DNA of 64,000 nt from Streptomyces wedmorensis (GTDB lineage Bacteria; Actinomycetota; Actinomycetes; Streptomycetales; Streptomycetaceae): NCBI RefSeq assembly GCF_000716445.1, contig NZ_JNWK01000012.1, positions 62,001 to 126,000 on the forward strand, given 5' to 3'. The notes beneath the pieces were generated by a model, which worked only from the letters and a program-made list of their open reading frames with translations, ran no database searches and was not told where the DNA came from. Position 1 is the stretch's first letter; each line of letters starts with the position of its first letter. Made by a program: the position numbers and the translations under genes. Shown here in pieces: positions 35,206 through 42,444 of this stretch.

Positions 35206-35232
35206 TCAGTGCCGTGGGCGAGGATGTGCGAC

Positions 35233-35655
35233 ATGACGAGCCACCTCACCCACGTCCCCGCTCCCGACGGCCTCGCGCCCAGCCCCCAGTACAGCCACGT
35301 CGTCTGGGGCACGGGCCGGTTCGTCGCGATATCCGGGCAGTGCGCCCTCGACGCCTCCGGGGCGGTCGTCGGGGAGGGCGACGCGGCGGCCCAGGCCCAC
35401 CAGGTCTTCGCGAACCTGGAGCGGTGCCTCGCCGCCGCCGGCGCGGGCTTCGGGGACGTGGTGAAGCTGACCTACTTCGTCACGGACGTCGCCCATCTCC
35501 CCGCGGTGCGGGACGCCAGGGACGCCCACTTCGCGGGCGCGCCGCTGCCGGCGAGCTCGGCGGTGCAGGTGTCGGCGCTCGTCCGGCCGGAGCTGCTCGT
35601 GGAGATCGAGGCGTTCGCGCTCGTACCGGAGCGTGCCGGGACGGCGTCCCGGTGA
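35233..35655 (+). CDS. RidA family (YjgF/YER057c/UK114) protein
   Basis: A 140-aa protein with the RidA fold: YSHVVWGTGRFVAISGQCAL, QAHQVFANLERCLAAAG, VVKLTYFVTDVAHLPAVRDA and the active-site region SSAVQVSALVRPELLVEIEA, where the conserved Arg binds the carboxylate of imine/enamine intermediates. RidA deaminases remove reactive 2-aminoacrylate made by PLP enzymes. ATG at 35233 is chosen from three in-frame options because GAGGA lies at a suitable distance. It stands alone between a terminator and a transporter gene. Confidence 0.87.
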   Translation: MTSHLTHVPAPDGLAPSPQYSHVVWGTGRFVAISGQCALDASGAVVGEGDAAAQAHQVFANLERCLAAAGAGFGDVVKLTYFVTDVAHLPAVRDARDAHFAGAPLPASSAVQVSALVRPELLVEIEAFALVPERAGTASR

Positions 35656-35822
35656 CACCGGGACGGAGCTCCGCTTGATACGTTGACGCGCATGTTCCTC
35701 TTCTGTGCGTAGGAGTCGCCCGGCCGACGTCCGTGCCCCCGGGCACCGGCGCGGTCCTTCGCGACCCCGCACACCCAGGCGCCGCGGGCACCGCCCGGCG
35801 CCCTCCCCGAGGAACCTCCGTC

Positions 35823-37079
35823 ATGTCCGTGACCTCCCCTGCCCGTTCCCGCGCGCCCGGCTATGCCGCGTTGCTGCGCACCCCGCACGCCTCCCGCACC
35901 TTCGGGGCCGCCCTCGTGGGCCGGCTCCCCAACGGCATCGCCCCGCTGTCCCTGGTCCTCTCGGTCAAGGGCGGCACCGGCTCGTACGCCGCGGCCGGCA
36001 CGGTCATGGCCGTGTTCGGGCTGACCGGTGTGCTGCTGTCGCCCGCGCGCGCCGGTCTCGTCGACCGGTTCGGGCCCCGCCGGGCCCTGCCGCCGCTGGC
36101 CGCCGCGCACGCCCTGCTGCTCACCGCGCTGGCGGTCGCGACGGCCGGGCGCGTGACCTCGACCGTTGGGCTCGCGGTCCTGGCCGCTGCCGCGGGCGCG
36201 GTGGTCCCGCCGCTCGGACCGGTGACACGGGCGCTGTGGAGCGCGATGCTGCCCGACCGGGAGCTGCTGCGGCGCGCGTACAGCCTGGACACGGTGGCGG
36301 AGGAACTCCTCTTCGTCACGGGCCCGTTGCTGGTCGGGCTGCTCCTGCGGTTCGCGGCGGCGCCGGCCGGGCTCGCGGTGAGCGCCGCGCTGGTCCTGAC
36401 GGGCACGCTCGCGCTGGTCACCTCGCCGGTCGTGCGGGGCGCGCCGAAGGAGCGGGAGCGCGAGGCTCCGGATGCGGGGACCGGCCCGGTGGGTGCGCCC
36501 GGTGGCGGACCGGCCCGGGCGGCGGCCGTCGCCGCGGCGATGGGCATGTGCCTGGGCGCCCTGGACCTGCTCGTGATCGCGTTCGCGGACGCGCACGGGC
36601 TGCCGGGGGCGGTGCCCTGGGTGCTGGCGGCGCTGTCCGCGGGCAGCGCGGTGGGCGGCCTGGTCCACGGCGCCGTGTCCTGGCGGCTGCCCACCGCCGT
36701 GCGCCTCTCCCTGCTCACGCTCGGTCTCGGCGGGGTGCTGGCGGTGGCGGGGCTCTCCCCGCATCCGTACGCGCTGGTCGGCTGGGTGGCGCTCGGCGGT
36801 CTGTTCCTGGCTCCGGCGCTCACGAGCGCGTACCTGCTGGCGGACGAGTCCGCCGGTCCCGGTCGGCGCACCCGGGCCGGTGCCTGGGTCAACACCGCGT
36901 TCAACGCGGGCAGTACGGCGGCGACGGCGGGTGCGGGCCTCCTGGTGGGACGGTTGCCGCTGGCCCTGTGCTTCGCGCTGGCCGCGTTCCCCGCAGTCCT
37001 CGCGTCGGCCGGGACCCTGGCGCCGGCTCTCCTGTGTCCGGGCCGCCGGTCAGCCGGCGGGGCCGAGCAGGTGCAGTGA
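35823..37079 (+). CDS. MFS transporter
   Basis: A 418-aa polytopic protein with about 12 hydrophobic segments and a mid-protein basic loop (APKEREREAPD). The N-terminal part matches MFS (FGAALVGRLPNGIAPLSLVLS, then GLVDRFGPRRALPPL, equivalent to the loop 2-3 motif). Substrate unknown. ATG at 35823 follows CCGAGGAAC. A 130-nt leader upstream contains a 7-codon ORF (35692-35712), which is too short to interpret. The gene end overlaps the convergent HEAT-repeat gene by 30 bp. Confidence 0.82.
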   Translation: MSVTSPARSRAPGYAALLRTPHASRTFGAALVGRLPNGIAPLSLVLSVKGGTGSYAAAGTVMAVFGLTGVLLSPARAGLVDRFGPRRALPPLAAAHALLLTALAVATAGRVTSTVGLAVLAAAAGAVVPPLGPVTRALWSAMLPDRELLRRAYSLDTVAEELLFVTGPLLVGLLLRFAAAPAGLAVSAALVLTGTLALVTSPVVRGAPKEREREAPDAGTGPVGAPGGGPARAAAVAAAMGMCLGALDLLVIAFADAHGLPGAVPWVLAALSAGSAVGGLVHGAVSWRLPTAVRLSLLTLGLGGVLAVAGLSPHPYALVGWVALGGLFLAPALTSAYLLADESAGPGRRTRAGAWVNTAFNAGSTAATAGAGLLVGRLPLALCFALAAFPAVLASAGTLAPALLCPGRRSAGGAEQVQ

Positions 37080-37682
37080 GCGTGCGGCGGCGGCGCCGAG
37101 CCTGGGGTGCGGGAGGGCGGCCTCCAGAGCGGGACGGGCCACGGGGTCGCCGAGGGCGCCCAGGCCCTCGACACAGGCGAGTCCGACCCGCCAGTGGGGG
37201 TCGTCCGCGGGAAGTCGCCGTTCGAGGACGGTGATCAGGGCCGGTACGGACTCGGGGGCGCGGAGCGCGGCGAGCAGCCGTACCGGCAGGAGGGCGTAGG
37301 CGGCCCGGAGTTCGTTGGTGGCGAGCGCGGCGGCGGCGCGGGCGGTGCGCGGGTCGCCGAGCCGGGTCAGGGCGTGGGCCGCGGTGACGCAGCGCTCGGG
37401 GTCGCGGTGGTTGAGGAGGAGGACGAGGGCCTCGAAGGCTCGCGGGTCACCGGCGACACCGAGGGCGTACGCGGCGATCTCGCGGGCCCAGAGCGGCTGC
37501 CCGGGTGCTGTGAGGACCCGGTGCAGTTCCTCGGGGTCGGCGGTGGCCGCGAGGCGACGGAATGTCTCGGGGACCTCTCCGGTGTCATTCTCGATCTCGT
37601 CGCGCAATCGATCGATCATCGAGCAGAATTCCGGATCCTCGGCGTATTCCATGAATCCGAGCCTATCCGCGATCCAGATCAC
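37050..37682 (-). CDS. HEAT-repeat protein
   Basis: A 210-aa protein made of helical repeats (WAREIAAYALGVAGDPRAFEA, ERCVTAAHALTRLGDPRTARA, WRVGLACVEGLGALGDPVARP). Such proteins act as interaction scaffolds; Streptomyces copies are sometimes labelled adenylosuccinate lyase, for which I see no catalytic motif. The GTG start at 37682 is backed by GAGGAA just before it; a downstream ATG at 37652 has no ribosome site. It is divergent from the 3-hydroxyacyl-CoA dehydrogenase gene. Confidence 0.8.
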   Translation of the reverse strand: MIWIADRLGFMEYAEDPEFCSMIDRLRDEIENDTGEVPETFRRLAATADPEELHRVLTAPGQPLWAREIAAYALGVAGDPRAFEALVLLLNHRDPERCVTAAHALTRLGDPRTARAAAALATNELRAAYALLPVRLLAALRAPESVPALITVLERRLPADDPHWRVGLACVEGLGALGDPVARPALEAALPHPRLGAAAARSLHLLGPAG

Positions 37683-37715
37683 ATTTTCCTCAACTTCCCG
37701 GGACTGGCGTGCTCG

Positions 37716-37729
37716 TTACCGGCCGGTTA
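37716..37729. promoter_or_regulatory. palindrome TTACCGGCCGGTTA upstream of the acyl-CoA dehydrogenase-type gene
   Basis: A perfect 10-bp palindrome ACCGGCCGGT (37718-37727) within a 14-bp near-palindrome lies between the divergent genes at 37682 and 37975. It has the shape of a TetR-family operator and could serve the TetR gene at 39872. Assignment is inference. Confidence 0.45.
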
Positions 37730-37974
37730 GTCTCAGGTGAGCGGGCCACCACCCGCACTTCCCACAACGGCCTGGTGACGCAGCCGTTGTGTCGTTCGTC
37801 GGTTCGGCAGTTTCGATGTGACTCGGGACAGAGTCCGTCGGCCCCCTTTCCCAGGGCATCGCCCTCAATACCGGGCAGCGCCCTCTTTCCGTGGCATCGC
37901 CCTCACCTTTTTCCCGCGCCCTTTCGCGCGCGCAACTGCCCTCAGTCGTCACTCTTCCTCTCTGGAGTCCCCTG

Positions 37975-39756
37975 ATGGACACCCCTCTCTCCACCATCGC
38001 CGTCGTCGGTCTCGGCACCATGGGCGCGGGTATCGCAGACGTCCTCGCCCGGGCCGGCCGTGAGGTCATCGGCATCGACATCAGCGACGTCGCCGCCGCG
38101 CGGGCCGTCGCCGCCCTGGAGGCGTCCACCGCCCGCGCGGTGGCCCGCGAGCGGATCACCGAGGAGGAGCGGCAGGACGTGCTGGCCCGCTTCCGTACCT
38201 TCTCCGACCTCCAGGCGGCCGCCGAGGCCGACCTCGTGATCGAGGTCGTGCCGGAGTCGTACGAGGCCAAGCAGGAGGTCTTCCGCGCCCTCGACGCGAT
38301 CGTCCGCCCGGACGCGATCCTCGCCACCGGCACCAACGCCCTCTCCGTGACCCGGCTCGCCGCCGACTCGGCCCACCCCGAGCGTGTCCTGGGCCTGCAC
38401 TTCTTCGCCCCGGTCCAGGCCATGAAGCTGGTCGAGGTGGTGTCCTCCGTCCTGACCGACCCGAAGGCGGTCGACGCCGTCACCCGGCTCGCCCAGGACC
38501 TCGGCAAGGAGCCGGTGGCGGTCGGCGACCGGGCCGGCTTCATCGCGGACGGCCTGCTCTTCGGCTACCTGAACCAGGCCGCCGCCATGTACGAGGCCAA
38601 GTACGCCTCCCGCGAGGACATCGACGCGGCGATGAAGCTGGGCTGCGGCCTGCCGATGGGGCCGCTGGCGCTCCTCGACCTGATCGGCGTCGACACGGCC
38701 CGCACGGTCCTGGAGGCCATGTACGCCTCCTCGCACGACCGCCTGCACGCCCCCGCCCCGATCCTCAAGCAGCTCAGCGAGGCCGGTCTGACCGGTCGGA
38801 AGGCGGGCCGCGGCTTCTACACGTACGAGGCGCCGGGCTCCGCGCAGGTGGTGGACGACGCACTCACCCCGTCGGCCTCCGCCGAGGCCGGAGCGGGCCG
38901 CGAGGTCCGCTCGGTCGGCGTCGCCGGCTCGGGCACGATGGCCTCCGGCATCGCCGAGGTCTTCGCCAAGGCCGGTTACCAGGTCGTCCTCGCCGCGCGC
39001 TCCCAGGAGAAGGCGGACACCGCCAAGGCCCGGATCGCGAAGTCCCTGGCCCGCTCCGTCGACAAGGGCCGGATGACGGGCGAGGCGCGCGACACCACGC
39101 TGGCGCTGATCACCGCCGCGGGCTCGCTCGACGCCTTCGCCGAGGTCGACCTGGCCGTCGAGGCGGTCGCCGAGGACCTGGAGATCAAGCAGGAGCTGTT
39201 CGCGCGGCTCGACAAGATCTGCAAGCCGGGCGCGGTGCTCGCCACCACGACCTCCTCGCTGCCCGTCGTGGCCTGTGCCCGCGCCACCACGCGCCCGCAG
39301 GACGTCATCGGGATGCACTTCTTCAACCCGGCTCCGGCGATGAAGCTGGTCGAGATCGTCCGTACGGTCCTGACCGCCGACGACGTCCACGCCACCGTCC
39401 GCGAGGTCACCGCGAAGATCCGCAAGCACCCCGTGGACTGCGGCGACCGCGCCGGTTTCATCGTGAACGCGCTGCTCTTCCCGTACCTGAACAACGCGAT
39501 CAAGATGGTCCAGGACCACTACGCGACCCTGGACGACATCGACGCCGCGATGAAGCTGGGCGGCGGCTACCCGATGGGCCCGTTCGAGCTGCTCGACGTG
39601 GTCGGTCTGGACGTCTCGCTCGCGATCGAGCAGGTGCTGCACCGCGAGTTCCGCGACCCGGGCCTGGCCCCGGCGCCGCTCCTGGAGCACCTCGTGGCGG
39701 CGGGCTGCCTGGGCCGCAAGACGGGTCGCGGCTTCCGCGAATATGCCCGACGCTGA
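37975..39756 (+). CDS. 3-hydroxyacyl-CoA dehydrogenase with tandem duplicated domains
   Basis: A 593-aa protein containing two complete copies of the 3-hydroxyacyl-CoA dehydrogenase module (NAD-binding plus C-terminal domain). NAD-binding glycine motifs are GLGTMGAGIA (near residue 14) and GSGTMASGIA (near 322). Each copy has the catalytic pattern VLGLHFFAPV / VIGMHFFNPA with the conserved HFF and an Asn/Ala-Pro, and GDRAGFI plus GRKxGRGF ends. It oxidises (S)-3-hydroxybutyryl-CoA and homologues. The neighbouring ethylmalonyl-CoA genes suggest it feeds acetoacetyl-CoA/crotonyl-CoA interconversion. GGAG precedes the ATG. Confidence 0.9.
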   Translation: MDTPLSTIAVVGLGTMGAGIADVLARAGREVIGIDISDVAAARAVAALEASTARAVARERITEEERQDVLARFRTFSDLQAAAEADLVIEVVPESYEAKQEVFRALDAIVRPDAILATGTNALSVTRLAADSAHPERVLGLHFFAPVQAMKLVEVVSSVLTDPKAVDAVTRLAQDLGKEPVAVGDRAGFIADGLLFGYLNQAAAMYEAKYASREDIDAAMKLGCGLPMGPLALLDLIGVDTARTVLEAMYASSHDRLHAPAPILKQLSEAGLTGRKAGRGFYTYEAPGSAQVVDDALTPSASAEAGAGREVRSVGVAGSGTMASGIAEVFAKAGYQVVLAARSQEKADTAKARIAKSLARSVDKGRMTGEARDTTLALITAAGSLDAFAEVDLAVEAVAEDLEIKQELFARLDKICKPGAVLATTTSSLPVVACARATTRPQDVIGMHFFNPAPAMKLVEIVRTVLTADDVHATVREVTAKIRKHPVDCGDRAGFIVNALLFPYLNNAIKMVQDHYATLDDIDAAMKLGGGYPMGPFELLDVVGLDVSLAIEQVLHREFRDPGLAPAPLLEHLVAAGCLGRKTGRGFREYARR

Positions 39757-39791
39757 GCCCCGTACGGCCGGCTGGGGCGGTCTGCTGAGTT

Positions 39792-39817
39792 CCCCGGGCG
39801 CCGTCGGCGCCCCGGGG
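39792..39817 (+). terminator. hairpin after the dehydrogenase gene
   Basis: An 11-bp stem with one bulge (39792-39802 with 39806-39817) lies 36 bp past the stop. Confidence 0.5.
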
Positions 39818-39871
39818 GGCTCCCCGCCCCCACCTGGGCACACTCCCACTCCGATGCAGTACGTTCGGACC

Positions 39872-40690
39872 ATGCCCAAGGCCGCGAAGACACCCCGTGC
39901 CACGTCCCCGTCCGACGCTCCGGAGAGCGCGGCGGGCACTCGTGCAGCCGCCCAGCGGCTCAAGATGCGCCGGGAGCTCGCCACGGCGGCGATGGAGCTC
40001 TTCGCCACCAAGGGGTACGAGGCCACCACGGTCGACGAGATCGCGGCCACGGCCGGGGTCGCGCGGCGGACCTTCTTCCGCCACTTCCGCTCCAAGGAAG
40101 AGGCGATCTTCCCCGATCACGACGACACCCTGGTGCGGGCGGAGGCGGTCCTGAACGCCGCCCCGCCGCACGAGCACCCGCTCGACACGGTGTGCCGGGG
40201 CATCAAGGAAGTCATGAAGATGTACGCGGGGTCGCCCTCGGTCTCGGTGGAGCGCTACCGGCTCACCCGTGAGGTGCCGACGCTGCGGGAGCGGGAGATC
40301 GCCTCGGTGGCCCGCTACGAGCGGCTGTTCACCCGGTATCTGCTCGGGCACTTCGACGAGCGCGACCACCACGACGGCAACGACGACCCGCTGCTGGCCG
40401 AGGTCGCCGCCTCGGCGGTCGTCACGGCCCACAACCACGTGCTGCGGCGCTGGCTGCGGGCGGGCGGCCAGGGCGACGTGGAGGCGCAGCTCGACCACGC
40501 CTTCGCCATCGTCCGGGAGACCTTCGGCTCGGGCATAGGCGCGGGCCGCCCGGCCCCGTCCCCGCAGCCCGAGCCGGCGCCCCCGGCGCGGGTCGCCACC
40601 ACCGGCGACGTGGTCGTCGCCGTGGCCCGTACGGACGCACCGCTCGACGAGGTCATGCGCACCATCCAGCAGGCCCTCAGAGAGGCCTGA
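39872..40690 (+). CDS. TetR-family transcriptional regulator
   Basis: A 272-aa regulator. The N-terminal TetR HTH is clear: RRELATAAMELFATKGYEAT, TVDEIAATAGVARRTFFRHF, RSKEEAIF (about 38-85). The C-terminal 190 residues form the ligand-binding helical domain and end in a Pro-rich tail and a short conserved helix (APLDEVMRTIQQALREA). TACGTT 6 nt before ATG 39872 with no Shine-Dalgarno suggests a leaderless mRNA. It probably controls the ccr operon that begins 402 bp downstream, possibly with an acyl-CoA effector. Confidence 0.87.
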   Translation: MPKAAKTPRATSPSDAPESAAGTRAAAQRLKMRRELATAAMELFATKGYEATTVDEIAATAGVARRTFFRHFRSKEEAIFPDHDDTLVRAEAVLNAAPPHEHPLDTVCRGIKEVMKMYAGSPSVSVERYRLTREVPTLREREIASVARYERLFTRYLLGHFDERDHHDGNDDPLLAEVAASAVVTAHNHVLRRWLRAGGQGDVEAQLDHAFAIVRETFGSGIGAGRPAPSPQPEPAPPARVATTGDVVVAVARTDAPLDEVMRTIQQALREA

Positions 40691-40703
40691 GCACCCTTCC
40701 ACG

Positions 40704-40740
40704 ACGAGGGCCGCCCCCGGTTTCCGGGGGCGGCCCTCGT
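40704..40740 (+). terminator. strong terminator after tetR
   Basis: A perfect 17-bp stem (40704-40720 with 40724-40740) with a 3-nt loop, 14 bp after the TetR stop. It isolates tetR from the ccr promoter. Confidence 0.9.
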
Positions 40741-40819
40741 GCGTTCGCCCAGCTCAAGGGCGGTTTCGATCGATCATCGCTCATCCGTGATGGGCAGATT
40801 GCATCTGAGTGAAATTGTT

Positions 40820-40861
40820 GGCACGCAGTGCCTTGTCAGGTGACACGGCGTGCCATACGTT
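40820..40861 (+). promoter_or_regulatory. ccr operon promoter with overlapping palindromes
   Basis: TTGTCA (40833-40838) and TACGTT (40856-40861) are separated by 17 bp and form a good HrdB-type promoter. Two palindromes overlap it: GGCAC-GCA-GTGCC (40820-40832) just upstream of -35, and TGTCA-GG-TGACA (40834-40845) over -35. Either could bind the TetR protein. The predicted start is near 40868. Confidence 0.65.
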
Positions 40862-40867
40862 GATGTT

Positions 40868-41092
40868 GTCCGGGCGGCCGGCGCGCAGAGATCACACCTC
40901 GTGCGCCGGCTGTCCCCACCAGCCACGGCCGGTGCGCCCGGACGCCTGCGTCACAGGCACCCCGCGCTCCACCACACAGCGCCGCCATCGCACCACCGAG
41001 CCGAACCGACGGCACACCTCCACAGCAGCAGCACTGCCCGTCGTAACCCTCAGGCGTCCCTCCCTCAGGACGCTCACCGCCGGAGGCAACCC
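40868..41092 (+). promoter_or_regulatory. 225-nt structured leader of the ccr operon
   Basis: At the predicted 5' end, 40868-40876 pairs with 40935-40943 (9 bp), 40877-40884 with 40903-40910 (8 bp) and 40917-40920 with 40931-40934 (4 bp), forming a three-way junction of about 76 nt. The rest of the leader is C/A-rich and mostly unstructured, with GGAGG at 41082-41086 before the GTG start. No riboswitch family is recognised; no other gene is visible in this 402-bp gap. Confidence 0.4.
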
Positions 41093-42430
41093 GTGAAGGA
41101 AATCCTGGCCGCGATCCAGTCGCAGGACGCCACGTCCGCCGACTTCGCGAACATCCCGCTCCCCGACTCCTACCGGGCGATCACCGTCCACAAGGACGAG
41201 GCGGACATGTTCGCCGGGGTCGCCAGCCGCGACAAGGACCCGCGCAAGTCGCTCCACCTGGACGAGGTCGCGCTCCCCGAGCTCGGCCCGGGCGAGGCCC
41301 TGGTCGCCGTCATGGCGAGCTCGGTGAACTACAACTCGGTCTGGACCTCGATCTTCGAGCCGGTCTCGACCTTCGGCTTCCTGGAGCGCTACGGACGGCT
41401 CTCCGAGCTCACCAAGCGCCACGACCTGCCGTACCACATCATCGGCTCTGACCTCGCGGGCGTCGTCCTGCGCACCGGCCCGGGCGTCAACGCCTGGCAG
41501 CCCGGCGACGAGGTCGTCGCGCACTGCCTCTCGGTCGAGCTGGAGTCCTCCGACGGCCACAACGACACGATGCTCGACCCCGAGCAGCGCATCTGGGGCT
41601 TCGAGACCAACTTCGGCGGCCTGGCGGAGATCGCCCTCGTCAAGTCCAACCAGCTCATGCCGAAGCCGGACCACCTGAGCTGGGAGGAGGCGGCCTCCCC
41701 CGGCCTCGTCAACTCCACCGCCTACCGCCAGCTGGTCTCCCGCAACGGCGCCGGCATGAAGCAGGGCGACAACGTCCTCATCTGGGGCGCCAGCGGCGGC
41801 CTCGGCTCGTACGCCACCCAGTTCGCCCTCGCCGGCGGCGCCAACCCGATCTGCGTCGTCTCCTCCCCGGAGAAGGCCGAGATCTGCCGGTCCATGGGCG
41901 CGGACGCGGTCATCGACCGCAACGCCGAGGGCTACAAGTTCTGGAAGAACGAGAACGAGCAGGACCCGCGCGAGTGGAAGCGGTTCGGCTCCAAGATCCG
42001 CGAGCTGACCGGCGGCGAGGACATCGACATCGTCTTCGAGCACCCGGGCCGCGAGACCTTCGGCGCGTCGGTGTACGTCACCCGCAAGGGCGGCACCATC
42101 ACCACCTGCGCCTCGACCTCGGGCTACATGCACCAGTACGACAACCGCTACCTGTGGATGTCGCTGAAGCGGATCGTCGGCTCGCACTTCGCCAACTACC
42201 GCGAGGCGTGGGAGGCCAACCGCCTGATCGCGAAGGGCAAGATCCACCCGACGCTCTCCAAGGTCTACTCCCTGGAGGACACCGGCCAGGCCGCCTACGA
42301 CGTCCACCGCAACCTCCACCAGGGCAAGGTCGGCGTGCTCGCCCTCGCCCCGCAGGAGGGCCTGGGCGTGCGCGACACCGAGAAGCGCGCCCAGCACATC
42401 GACGCCATCAACCGTTTCCGCAACATCTGA
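41093..42430 (+). CDS. ccr: crotonyl-CoA carboxylase/reductase
   Basis: A 445-aa MDR-type NADPH-dependent enzyme that reductively carboxylates crotonyl-CoA to (2S)-ethylmalonyl-CoA, the key step of the ethylmalonyl-CoA pathway and a source of ethylmalonyl extender units. All four CO2-binding residues known from the Kitasatospora enzyme are at the same numbers: N81, F170, E171 and H365. The NADPH-binding Rossmann loop is GASGGLGSYA near 233. The GTG start is set by GGAGG at 41082. It heads the operon, 14 bp before the mutase gene. Confidence 0.96.
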   Translation: MKEILAAIQSQDATSADFANIPLPDSYRAITVHKDEADMFAGVASRDKDPRKSLHLDEVALPELGPGEALVAVMASSVNYNSVWTSIFEPVSTFGFLERYGRLSELTKRHDLPYHIIGSDLAGVVLRTGPGVNAWQPGDEVVAHCLSVELESSDGHNDTMLDPEQRIWGFETNFGGLAEIALVKSNQLMPKPDHLSWEEAASPGLVNSTAYRQLVSRNGAGMKQGDNVLIWGASGGLGSYATQFALAGGANPICVVSSPEKAEICRSMGADAVIDRNAEGYKFWKNENEQDPREWKRFGSKIRELTGGEDIDIVFEHPGRETFGASVYVTRKGGTITTCASTSGYMHQYDNRYLWMSLKRIVGSHFANYREAWEANRLIAKGKIHPTLSKVYSLEDTGQAAYDVHRNLHQGKVGVLALAPQEGLGVRDTEKRAQHIDAINRFRNI

Positions 42431-42444
42431 GCCCGGGACCATAG

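Noticed and set aside
35692..35712. Seven-codon ORF (MFLFCA and stop) upstream of the MFS gene
   Set aside because: Too short and without attenuator-like hairpins that depend on it; no known leader peptide pattern matched.
37050..37682. Adenosylsuccinate lyase, a label sometimes given to this Streptomyces family
   Set aside because: The sequence is made of HEAT repeats and lacks fumarase/lyase signature motifs.
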